From NCBI GenBank assembly GCA_964409645.1, contig CAYPEK010000042.1, positions 1 through 32,655 on the forward strand: a stretch of 32,655 nt of DNA. The letters are read 5' to 3'. The notes beneath the pieces were generated by a model. That model was not told where the DNA came from and did no database searches. It was given only the letters and a program-made list of their open reading frames with translations. Source of the stretch: CAYPEK01 sp964409645 (GTDB lineage Bacteria > UBP15 > UBA6099). Shown one piece after another: positions 16,458 through 23,469 of the stretch (position 1 is its first letter; every line of letters begins with the position of its first letter). A program made the translations under genes and the position numbers.

Positions 16458-17657
16458 ATGAAGCGGGTTGCGATTGTCGGGCTCGGAACCACACAATTAA
16501 GGCGTAGATGGTCCGAGAGGACTTTCTTTGAACTTGGGTTCGACGCCGCGAAGGCGGCGTTCTCTGATGCGGGGATTTCCCGCCCTGATGTCGGGTGCTG
16601 CGTGTACGGTATGTGCAACGATCTCTTCACGAGGCAGGGCCAGCCGGACATGATTCTGCACGACTATCTCGGCATGGCGCCGAAGCCTTCCGTGCGAGTG
16701 AACTCCGGCGGCGCCACGGGCGGCTCCGCGTTGCGTATCGGCTACTCAGAGGTGGTTTCAGGCATGTACGATGTATGCCTCGTGCTCGGCGTCGAGAAAT
16801 GCGCGGACTGTTTCGATTACGAAACCGGCAAAAACGCGCCGGAGATGCTTCGCGCAAATATGTTTTCAGGAGATATGACGTATGAAACTCCGGCGGGGAG
16901 GACGCCCGCGTCGGCATTCGCATTGGCTGTCGCCGCGCATCGTGAGAAATTCGGCGGCCCGACTCCTGAGCAGATGGCGAAGGTTGCAGTAAAGAACCGC
17001 GCGAATGCGATGAAGAACCCTTTGGCGGAGAGCCCGAAGGAAATTACGGTTGAAGAGGTAATGGAATCGACCCCGGTCTGCGGCCCGATCAGGCTGCTCG
17101 ACAACTGCTTCTTAGCGGAGGGCGCGGCGGCGGTGATTCTTGCGAGCGAAGAAAAGGCAAAAGAACTGACGAAGAATCCGGTATGGATAACCGGCGTCGG
17201 CGCGGCGCACGACTGGCCGTCGGCCGGCGATCGCGGCTCACTCTGTGAATTTGCGGGCAGCCGTCTTGCGGCGGTGCGCGCGCTCGATATGGCGGGTGTA
17301 TCAAATCCGCGCGCGGATCTGGACCTCGCGGAATTAAGCGACTCGACAACGGCCGCCGAGATTCTCGCGTATGAGGATTGTCTGCTCTGCGGCGAAGGCC
17401 GTGGCGGCGATCTTGTTGATGAGGGAGCTGTGTTGCCGGATGGAAACATACCGGTGAATCTCAGCGGCGGGCTGCTCGGCTGCGGGCTCGCGGCCGGCGC
17501 TTCGGGCATCATGCAGACGATAGAGGTATGTCGCCACTTGCGCGGGCAGGCGGGCGAGAGGCAGCTCGCGAATGCGCGGCGCGGACTTGTGCAGAACGCC
17601 GGAGGGCCGCTGTCCGCATGGACTGTCTGCCTCGTTCTGGAAAGGGGGAATATCTGA
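16458..17657 (+). CDS. Thiolase-fold protein lacking the catalytic Cys and His (SCP2/Ltp2-like)
   Basis: This 399-residue protein has the SCP2-type thiolase fold. The nucleophile region reads VNSGGATGGSAL (81-92), with G85 where thiolases have Cys. The usual EvhDaF-type region is AELSDSTTAAEI, and the C-terminal GHP loop is VNLSGGLLGCGLAAGASG, without His. It therefore should not do ordinary thiolysis. Its partner downstream is a DUF35 protein overlapping by 1 nt. In known thiolase-DUF35 complexes such as Ltp2-ChsH2 the thiolase-fold subunit can be a retro-aldolase. GGAGG is 8 nt before the chosen ATG; the TTG at 16425 inside the upstream gene is rejected. Confidence 0.85.
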   Translation: MKRVAIVGLGTTQLRRRWSERTFFELGFDAAKAAFSDAGISRPDVGCCVYGMCNDLFTRQGQPDMILHDYLGMAPKPSVRVNSGGATGGSALRIGYSEVVSGMYDVCLVLGVEKCADCFDYETGKNAPEMLRANMFSGDMTYETPAGRTPASAFALAVAAHREKFGGPTPEQMAKVAVKNRANAMKNPLAESPKEITVEEVMESTPVCGPIRLLDNCFLAEGAAAVILASEEKAKELTKNPVWITGVGAAHDWPSAGDRGSLCEFAGSRLAAVRALDMAGVSNPRADLDLAELSDSTTAAEILAYEDCLLCGEGRGGDLVDEGAVLPDGNIPVNLSGGLLGCGLAAGASGIMQTIEVCRHLRGQAGERQLANARRGLVQNAGGPLSAWTVCLVLERGNI

Positions 17658-18238
17658 TGCCGTTTAATCCCGGTCAGAAAGCGGAATGGTATAAGTTTTT
17701 CGCGGACGTATATGGTTTTCCCGCGGAGAGCCTGAAGCATGTTTTCGAGGGCGAACTCGATTGCGCGAACGAACCGGACTCGCCTCTCGAAGTCCCGGAC
17801 AAGATATCGGTTTCGTATAAATATTCCTACGGCGGTCAGTCGCGTTTCTTCCGCGAGTTGAGGGAGAACAAGAAGATTTACGCGGCGAAATGCGCTAAAT
17901 GCGGCAAAGTGTTTTTTCCGCCGCGCGCGGACTGCAATGTCTGCTACGAGCCGACGGAGTGGGTGGAACTTACCGGCAAGGGAACGATCGTGGCGTGCGT
18001 GCCGCAGTATGTAACGGCCGCGAAGTTCATCAAGCAGATACCGTTTGTGTGCGCGTATGTAAAACTCGACGGCACTGAATCGCTTCTGATGGCTAACATA
18101 GAGACGCCGGATGCGGAGAAGTGCCTTCCGGGTGTGCGGGTGAAGGCGGAGTTCAGGAAGAGGCGTCACGGGCGGATTACGGACTTTTACTTCAAGCTGA
18201 AAGATTCGCATGGGCACGACGGCCATCACCCCCGTTGA
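17657..18238 (+). CDS. DUF35 zinc-ribbon / OB-fold acyl-CoA-binding partner
   Basis: This 193-residue protein has the rubredoxin-like zinc ribbon C79-x2-C82 ... C93-x2-C96 followed by a beta-rich OB-fold, the DUF35 architecture. An N-terminal helical extension of about 70 residues precedes it and a His-rich tail (HGHDGHH) ends it. DUF35 proteins form tight complexes with thiolase-fold enzymes (archaeal thiolase/HMG-CoA synthase, Ltp2-ChsH2), holding the CoA substrate. The start overlaps the thiolase stop (TGATG), with GGGGGA upstream, which supports a stoichiometric complex. The longer upstream frame from 17528 is only overlap with the thiolase gene. Confidence 0.9.
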   Translation: MPFNPGQKAEWYKFFADVYGFPAESLKHVFEGELDCANEPDSPLEVPDKISVSYKYSYGGQSRFFRELRENKKIYAAKCAKCGKVFFPPRADCNVCYEPTEWVELTGKGTIVACVPQYVTAAKFIKQIPFVCAYVKLDGTESLLMANIETPDAEKCLPGVRVKAEFRKRRHGRITDFYFKLKDSHGHDGHHPR

Positions 18239-18262
18239 TTGTGAGGGTAAACGAGCGCGCGC

Positions 18263-18292
18263 TTGAGCGTATCTATGGATTTCGGATATAAT
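18263..18292 (+). promoter_or_regulatory. Predicted promoter of the sialidase-like gene
   Basis: The -35 box TTGAGC (18263-18268) and a perfect -10 box TATAAT (18287-18292) have an 18-bp spacer. Transcription would begin near 18299 and give a leader of about 30 nt with a GGGGGAT ribosome-binding site before the ATG at 18328. Confidence 0.6.
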
Positions 18293-18327
18293 TGATCGAC
18301 GGAGAAAATTACGGGGGGATCGAACGG

Positions 18328-19371
18328 ATGAGAATGAGAATCAGGATGCTTTCGGCGTTGTTTCTTGTTGCGATATGCAGCGCGGCGGCGGTTGCGGGCG
18401 ACGCGCCTTATTATAAGGACGGATTGATTTTTCCGATCGGCGGCGCCGTCTTCAAATCATGCCACGGATCGACACTCGAAGCGTTGCCGAACGGCGACAT
18501 AGTGGCGGCGTGGTACGGCGGCGACTACGAGAGAGCGCACAACGTCGGTATCTACATGGCGCGGCTGCCGAAAGGTTCGGACAAATGGTCGGAACCGTGG
18601 GTGATTCAGGACACGCCCGCGCTCAGCGAGGGAAACCCGGTGCTCTGGCTTGCGCCGGACGGAAAAACTCTCTGGCATTTCTACGTCACGATCATGAAAG
18701 AAACGTGGAATGAAGCACGGATGTTCTACAGAAAATCGACGGACGAAGGAAAAACTTGGGGGCCGGAAGTGACGCTGATCGAACAGCTTGGCTGGATGAC
18801 GCGAAACAAACCGATCGTCCTCAAGAACGGGAATATTCTGTTGCCGATTTACAACGAAACGATATTCAACTCGCAGTTCTTGATTTCGGCTGACGGCGGC
18901 GGGAAGTGGACGAAGTCTGCGATGCTGCGGGCGCCGGGCGGCGATATACAGCCGTCGGTGGTTCAGCTTTCGGACGACTCGCTGCTCACCGTGATGCGCA
19001 CGGGTTCGAAGAACGGACTCGCATGGTGGTCTCGCTCGAAAAGCGACGGCAAGAAATGGACGGCTCCTTACACAACCGACATATATAATCCGGCCTCGGC
19101 GGCGGACATGGTGAAACTGCCGAACGGGCACCTCGCGCTCTTGTACAACGACAGCCCGATGGACCGCAATCCGATGACGGTGGCGATTTCGATGGACGAG
19201 GGCAAAACGTGGCCGTACAAACGCGACATTGATAAGTCCGAGGGCGGATCGTACGCCTATCCGGCGGTAATCGCGACACCGGACGGCGTCATGCACGTCA
19301 CGTATTCGTACGGCCGGGACTCGATCAAATACGTCACATTCAACGAAGCGTGGGTGCTGGAAAAGAAGTAA
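18328..19371 (+). CDS. Secreted BNR-repeat (sialidase-fold) protein
   Basis: This 347-residue exported protein has an N-terminal signal peptide (basic start, hydrophobic core, cleavage probably after AVA at 21-23). It has a beta-propeller with Asp boxes of the S-x-D-x-G-x-x-W type at 137-144, 187-194 and 288-295 and a degenerate one at 237-244. The pattern and length fit the BNR_2/exo-sialidase-like family, which acts on glycans in the periplasm or outside. The true substrate is uncertain because many such proteins are not sialidases. It has its own promoter. The ATG at 18328 follows GGGGGAT; the TTG at 18292 lies at the -10 box and is rejected. Confidence 0.82.
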   Translation: MRMRIRMLSALFLVAICSAAAVAGDAPYYKDGLIFPIGGAVFKSCHGSTLEALPNGDIVAAWYGGDYERAHNVGIYMARLPKGSDKWSEPWVIQDTPALSEGNPVLWLAPDGKTLWHFYVTIMKETWNEARMFYRKSTDEGKTWGPEVTLIEQLGWMTRNKPIVLKNGNILLPIYNETIFNSQFLISADGGGKWTKSAMLRAPGGDIQPSVVQLSDDSLLTVMRTGSKNGLAWWSRSKSDGKKWTAPYTTDIYNPASAADMVKLPNGHLALLYNDSPMDRNPMTVAISMDEGKTWPYKRDIDKSEGGSYAYPAVIATPDGVMHVTYSYGRDSIKYVTFNEAWVLEKK

Positions 19372-19393
19372 ATCACATCAATTAGAAGTAATC

Positions 19394-19405
19394 ACACAAT
19401 TGTGT
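19394..19405. repeat. Palindrome between convergent genes
   Basis: ACACAATTGTGT is a perfect 12-bp palindrome in the 54-bp gap between the convergent sialidase-like and phosphohexomutase genes. It is A/T rich with no U-tract, so it is at best a weak bidirectional terminator. Confidence 0.3.
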
Positions 19406-19425
19406 ATATTTGTAGTTTGGTGTCT

Positions 19426-20790
19426 TTATGATTCGAGGAACTTGCGTACGGCGGCGGCGATGTCGCGGTTGAGGCGTGCGGATTCCTCGGCGGTCGGCGC
19501 TTCTGTTATTACGCGCAGAATCGGCTCCGTGTTCGACGGCCGAACGAGCGCCCACGAGCGACCGTAGGGGATTTTTACACCATCCGCAAGGTTGAGTTTC
19601 TTGCTCTTGTGTTTCTCTATGAGTAATTCGACTACTTCCTGCGCGCGCTGGAGCGGGCAGGGGATTGTTGATTTCGTCATCTGGTACTGCGGAAGCGCCG
19701 CCGCGAGTTTCGACAGCGGTTTGCGCCGTTCCGACATGTAATGAAGCGTAATCGCCATCCCGGTGAAGCTGTCCCGTGCGAAGTTGACTTTCGGATAGAT
19801 CACGCCGCCGTTGCCCTCGCCGCCGATCACCGCATCTTCCGACTTCATCGTTTCCACGACGTTTATCTCGCCGATCTTGCTCTTCACGATGCGGCAGTCA
19901 TGTGCGGCAACGATGTCGTCTATCGCGTGTGTCGAAGAAAGATTGACGACGACCGTGCCGGGTTCCGACGTCAGGATGTGGTCAACCGCGATTGCGAGCG
20001 TGTAGTCTTCGCCGATCGGCAACCCTTTCTCGGAGACTATCGCGAGCCGGTCGGCGTCTGCGTCCTGAGCGAAACCGACGTCGGCGTCGTGACGCCGTAC
20101 AGCCTCGCACAGCGCGGTAAGGTTTTCAGGGACGGGTTCCGGCTTGCGCGGAAAGATTCCGTCCGGTTTGTTATAGATCGCGACAACGTCGCATCCGAGC
20201 CGCTTTAAAAGTTCCTCAGACATGACCGACCCGGCGCCGTTCACGCAATCGACGACAGCTTTGAGCCGCCGCCCGCGTTTCGGGAGTTTTCCAAACCGGT
20301 CGAGAATCGCATTGATATGGTTTTCGACAGCGTGGCCGCAGTGGCGCGGCCGTGTCATTGCTTCGCTGTAAACTTTCGCGTAGTCGCCCTGATGGTAGAT
20401 GTCGAGCAATTCGCGAGCCTGATAATAGTTCAGGAAGCAGCCGTCGCCGCGGACGAATTTGAGAGCGTTCCACTCGACGGGGTTGTGGCTTGCGGTTATG
20501 GCGATACCGCCGCCCGCGCCAAGTTGACGTACGGCAAGCTGGATGGTCGGCACCGGGCAGATATCGAGCAGAACGACTCGGCATCCGGCTGAAACGAGTC
20601 CCGCGAGGACGGCGTGCTGAACCATCTCGCCGCTCGTGCGGGTGTCGCGGCCGACCACAACGGTCGAACCGAGACCGAGGTAAGTACCGAAGCTTTCCGC
20701 GAAACGGACGAGCAGGCCGGGTGTCAGCGAATCGCCGACGATGCCGCGCACGCCGGAGATGCTGATCTTCAGAGAGGGTATTGCTTTCAC
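19426..20790 (-). CDS. Phosphohexomutase (GlmM/phosphomannomutase family), intact
   Basis: This 454-residue enzyme moves phosphate between C6 and C1 of a hexose or glucosamine, supplying sugar nucleotides for envelope or glycan synthesis. All four active-site loops are intact: phosphoserine S101 in TASHNP, Mg-binding D243, D245 and D247 in DADADR, sugar loop GGEGNGG (323-329) and phosphate loop RPSNTEP near the C-terminus. Its start overlaps the stop of the upstream paralogue by 4 nt. Short archaeal-style GlmM/ManB proteins share this layout, so glucosamine versus mannose specificity is open. Confidence 0.92.
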   Translation of the reverse strand: MKAIPSLKISISGVRGIVGDSLTPGLLVRFAESFGTYLGLGSTVVVGRDTRTSGEMVQHAVLAGLVSAGCRVVLLDICPVPTIQLAVRQLGAGGGIAITASHNPVEWNALKFVRGDGCFLNYYQARELLDIYHQGDYAKVYSEAMTRPRHCGHAVENHINAILDRFGKLPKRGRRLKAVVDCVNGAGSVMSEELLKRLGCDVVAIYNKPDGIFPRKPEPVPENLTALCEAVRRHDADVGFAQDADADRLAIVSEKGLPIGEDYTLAIAVDHILTSEPGTVVVNLSSTHAIDDIVAAHDCRIVKSKIGEINVVETMKSEDAVIGGEGNGGVIYPKVNFARDSFTGMAITLHYMSERRKPLSKLAAALPQYQMTKSTIPCPLQRAQEVVELLIEKHKSKKLNLADGVKIPYGRSWALVRPSNTEPILRVITEAPTAEESARLNRDIAAAVRKFLES

Positions 20791-22139
20791 GAGCGTATCA
20801 ACTCCTCTCCGAGTGCAATAAGTTCGTTTGCGCGTTCTTCGTCCCGCGCTTCGGCGATCAGCCTCACCATCGCCTCAGTGTTTGACGGGCGCACGTGCAG
20901 CCACGAATCGCGCCACTCGATTTTGATTCCGTCCGCAAGCATGACGTTCGCCTTCTTGAACTCGGTCTGAGCCGCGCGTCGCGCCTGCTGCACCGCTTTG
21001 AAAAGTATGGTGTAATCCAATGGGATGTTCTTTTTCAGCATCACATATTTCGGTAGCGCGGCGGCGAGTTTCGACATTCGTGTCCGCTTTCGCGCGAGGT
21101 AATCGAGGATGAATGCGATGGCCGCCAGCCCGTCGCTTGCGTAGTGCAGGCCGGGCAGAATGACGCCTCCGCTGCCTTCGCCAGCGACGGACGCGCGGTG
21201 CTTCATCGCTGCTTCCGCGATGTATGCCTGACCGATAGCGGTGCGGACAACGCGTGATTTGCACGCAGCCGCGATGTCGTCGATTGCACGAGTGGTCGAG
21301 AGGTTTGTAACGACAACTCCCGGCTTGCTTTTCAGCACCGCCGCCGTGATAATCGACAGGGTATTGTCCTCGGGAAGCGACTCTCCAGCGTCCGTGACGA
21401 TGCCGAGCCGTTCACCCGCGGTATCGAGCATGAATCCGGCGTCGAAGCCGGTTGCGCGCACGAGCGCCCGAAGTTGCCGCATGTTCGCCTGATTCGGCTC
21501 CGGGTCGTGCGGGAACGTTTCCGCCGGGTCGTCGTTTATGGCGGCGATCCGGCAGCCGAGCGCGCCGAGGAGTTCCGCGGCGGGTTTCGAGCATGCGCCG
21601 TTGCTGGCGTCCATTGCTATTCGGAGGTTTGCTTTTCGTATGCGTGCGGCATCGACCATTCCGAGAATCGCGTCGATGTGTCTGCACGCCGCGTCAGGTT
21701 GTTTGCGGAGCGGAAATATCTCGTTCCACGCCGCCTTATCGAACACACCTGCATGATAGACGTCGAGAAGTTCGTCGCTCTGGTTTGCGTTGAGATAAAG
21801 GCCGTCGTCACGGATGAACTTCAGCGCGTTCCAGTCTTCCGGGTTGTGCCCTGCGGAGACGGCGATGCCGCCGAGAGCCTTCGAGCGCGATACGGCGAAT
21901 TGCATTGCTGGAATCGGGCAGACGCCGAGGTCGATTGGTTTGCAGCCCGCGCCGAGAAGGCCGGCAATAACCGCGCCGCGTACCATGTGGCCGCTTGGCC
22001 GCGCGTCGTCGCAAACGAGCACTTCTCCGCGACCCATGTATGTCGCGTATGCTTCGGTGAACTGAACTGCGAGATGCGGCGTAAACGACTCGCCGACAAC
22101 GCCTCTCACACCCGATATGCCTATCTTCAATGGAATCAT
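20787..22139 (-). CDS. Phosphohexomutase paralogue with a destroyed active site (pseudoenzyme)
   Basis: This 450-residue protein aligns end to end with the intact mutase downstream but has lost its chemistry. The phosphoserine loop reads SAGHNP, with G97 in place of Ser. The metal loop reads DTAGER (239-244), keeping only the first Asp. The sugar loop GEGSGG and the phosphate loop RPSNTEA remain, so it may still bind a sugar phosphate. The frame is full length and uninterrupted, which argues for a selected non-catalytic role rather than decay. Translational coupling to the active enzyme suggests a heteromer or allosteric partner. Confidence 0.88.
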   Translation of the reverse strand: MIPLKIGISGVRGVVGESFTPHLAVQFTEAYATYMGRGEVLVCDDARPSGHMVRGAVIAGLLGAGCKPIDLGVCPIPAMQFAVSRSKALGGIAVSAGHNPEDWNALKFIRDDGLYLNANQSDELLDVYHAGVFDKAAWNEIFPLRKQPDAACRHIDAILGMVDAARIRKANLRIAMDASNGACSKPAAELLGALGCRIAAINDDPAETFPHDPEPNQANMRQLRALVRATGFDAGFMLDTAGERLGIVTDAGESLPEDNTLSIITAAVLKSKPGVVVTNLSTTRAIDDIAAACKSRVVRTAIGQAYIAEAAMKHRASVAGEGSGGVILPGLHYASDGLAAIAFILDYLARKRTRMSKLAAALPKYVMLKKNIPLDYTILFKAVQQARRAAQTEFKKANVMLADGIKIEWRDSWLHVRPSNTEAMVRLIAEARDEERANELIALGEELIRS

Positions 22140-22180
22140 CTTATCCTGAGAGTCCCGTCCCGTGCTGCCTTTCTCCGATG

Positions 22181-22513
22181 CTATTTCTTAATCCCTTTGA
22201 TCGGAATCACCGCATCGAGCCTTATTTGCCGCATCGCTTTGTGGACTTCATGTCGCGCATTGACGATCAGCAAACTGCCGCCGCGTGCCGAGAGTTCCTT
22301 CTGCGCCTGCGCCATCGCGCCCATGCAGCCACTGTCCACAAAACCGCATTCAGTGAGATCGAGGGATATGTTTCGCAGCTTGTCTTGGCCCGTGAGTTTT
22401 TTCAGGAGCGCCCTGAATTCGCCGGTATGCTCGAACGTGAACTCGCCGGTCACCGAGATCACCGCGCAATCCACATCCTTCACCGCCTTGAACATCGTAG
22501 GCGAATTCGCCAT
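22181..22513 (-). CDS. STAS-domain protein (anti-sigma-factor-antagonist-like)
   Basis: This is a 110-residue single STAS domain of the SpoIIAA/RsbV type. The central beta-alpha segment ISLDLTECGFVDSGCMGAM places S61 after D60, where SpoIIAA carries its phosphorylated serine. It is the first gene of the minus-strand mutase operon, 41 nt before the pseudo-mutase. No anti-sigma kinase or sigma factor lies in the window. The ATG at 22513 follows GGAGGG at 9 nt; the ATG at 22540 overlaps the predicted -10 box and is rejected. Confidence 0.85.
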   Translation of the reverse strand: MANSPTMFKAVKDVDCAVISVTGEFTFEHTGEFRALLKKLTGQDKLRNISLDLTECGFVDSGCMGAMAQAQKELSARGGSLLIVNARHEVHKAMRQIRLDAVIPIKGIKK

Positions 22514-22538
22514 TCTTCCGATCCCTCCACTACCATAC

Positions 22539-22567
22539 AATCTATTTTTGTATTCTTACGGTGTCAA
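22539..22567 (-). promoter_or_regulatory. Predicted promoter of the STAS-phosphohexomutase operon
   Basis: On the minus strand a perfect -35 box TTGACA (22562-22567) is followed by a 17-bp spacer and the -10 box TAGATT (22539-22544). The start of transcription would be near 22532, leaving a short leader with the GGAGGG ribosome-binding site. Confidence 0.55.
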
Positions 22568-22663
22568 GCGCCGAGGTAGTCAAATTTGGTATCGTAACGC
22601 AACGAAGTTGAATTAAGTGCGGAATCTATATCGAAGAAATGACGATTTGGAGAGAAAAAGATA

Positions 22664-22672
22664 TGATATAAT
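22664..22672 (+). promoter_or_regulatory. Extended -10 promoter of the DUF4258 / zinc-finger pair
   Basis: TGATATAAT provides an extended TGN element directly before a perfect TATAAT (22667-22672). No good -35 lies at the right spacing, as is usual for extended -10 promoters. It points away from the STAS operon promoter. Confidence 0.5.
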
Positions 22673-22698
22673 CAGTAACAGACTGGACGGAATATAAC

Positions 22699-22986
22699 TT
22701 GAGCGATACAAAATTGATATTCAGAACACACGCATTGCGCAGAATGTTTGAACGTGATGTGAGAATTCAGGATATCAGGGATATAATTGATAATGGTGAG
22801 ATAATTAAAAATTATGATGACGATATGCCATATCCGAGCAAACTAATACTCGGATATGCAGGCGGCAGACCGTTGCATATTGTTGCTGCGGAAAATGAGC
22901 AGGATGGCGAGATTATAATAATAACGGTGTATGAGCCTGATGCCGATAAGTGGGATGCCGGATACCGCAGGAGGAAAAAAGAATGA
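22699..22986 (+). CDS. DUF4258 protein, probable toxin of a type II toxin-antitoxin-like pair
   Basis: This 95-residue basic protein carries the DUF4258 pattern. A conserved HALRRMFERDV segment near the N-terminus is followed by IRDIIDNGEII, then LILGYAGGRPLHIVAA, a beta strand IIIITVYEP and a basic tail. DUF4258 proteins are commonly paired with a small zinc-finger protein like the one overlapping downstream and are thought to be RelE/MqsR-like toxins. The start is TTG with GGACGG 8 nt upstream. It overlaps the next gene by 4 nt (ATGA). Toxicity is inferred from gene pairing only. Confidence 0.78.
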   Translation: MSDTKLIFRTHALRRMFERDVRIQDIRDIIDNGEIIKNYDDDMPYPSKLILGYAGGRPLHIVAAENEQDGEIIIITVYEPDADKWDAGYRRRKKE

Positions 22987-23210
22987 AATGTGTTGTGTGC
23001 AGAAACGGAGAGACTAAAGACGGTGTCGCAACAATTACTCTTGAGCGCGGATGTTCGGTTATTGTGTTCAAATCGGTCCCGGCGCGTATTTGTTCAGTCT
23101 GTGGAGAAGAATACATTGATGAGACGGTGATGGAGCGATTAATGCTCACGGCTGATGAAGCCGCGAAAAGCGGCGTTCAGTTTGATGTAAGGGAATTTGC
23201 GGCTGCGTAA
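22983..23210 (+). CDS. YgiT/MqsA-type zinc-finger protein, probable antitoxin
   Basis: This 75-residue protein has the two CxxC knuckles of the MqsA (YgiT) N-terminal zinc domain, C3-x2-C6 and C37-x2-C40. A short helical C-terminus follows. Full MqsA has a further helix-turn-helix domain, absent here, so this version should neutralise its partner but is unlikely to repress its own promoter by that route. It starts inside the DUF4258 stop (ATGA). The order toxin then antitoxin matches mqsRA. The frame opens upstream at 22950 but the zinc finger begins at this ATG. Confidence 0.82.
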   Translation: MKCVVCRNGETKDGVATITLERGCSVIVFKSVPARICSVCGEEYIDETVMERLMLTADEAAKSGVQFDVREFAAA

Positions 23211-23398
23211 TCGGCGTAATAACTGAAGTTCATCTTAAAATACTCTGTACAATCTTTATATGAAACATAGTCATTGTTTTGAATCTTGCGATTCGTAAAT
23301 CCATGAAACAAATGTCTTCCGATTTAATAATTCACTGTTGTGAAGAATATACATCATTTCATACAATGACGCTCCGCCGCCGTTGCCGGTATATTTAT

Positions 23399-23428
23399 TT
23401 GCATTAGGTCCGCCGCATAGGATATACT
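23399..23428 (+). promoter_or_regulatory. Predicted promoter of the SDR-acyltransferase-GRE operon
   Basis: The -35 box TTGCAT (23399-23404) and the -10 box TATACT (23423-23428) have an 18-bp spacer, 42 bp before the SDR start. The 259-bp gap also holds two small inverted repeats: GAATC-TTGC-GATTC at 23281-23294 and TTCAC-TGTT-GTGAA at 23331-23344. I see no gene in it. Confidence 0.45.
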
Positions 23429-23469
23429 TAAATTAATTATTAAACATACCATCCTTGCGGGAGCAGCCT

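Noticed and set aside
16817..18229. 470-codon open frame on the minus strand
   Set aside because: It lies antisense to the thiolase-like and DUF35 genes, is rich in Arg/Ser/Pro with no recognisable motif, and is explained by the codon use of those genes.
21474..22616. 380-codon open frame on the plus strand
   Set aside because: It is antisense to the pseudo-mutase and STAS genes, both recognised by family motifs; its translation shows no domain.
23281..23344. Two small inverted repeats in the gap after the zinc-finger gene as terminator or CRISPR-like repeats
   Set aside because: They have different sequences, 5-bp arms, no T-tract and no regular spacing.
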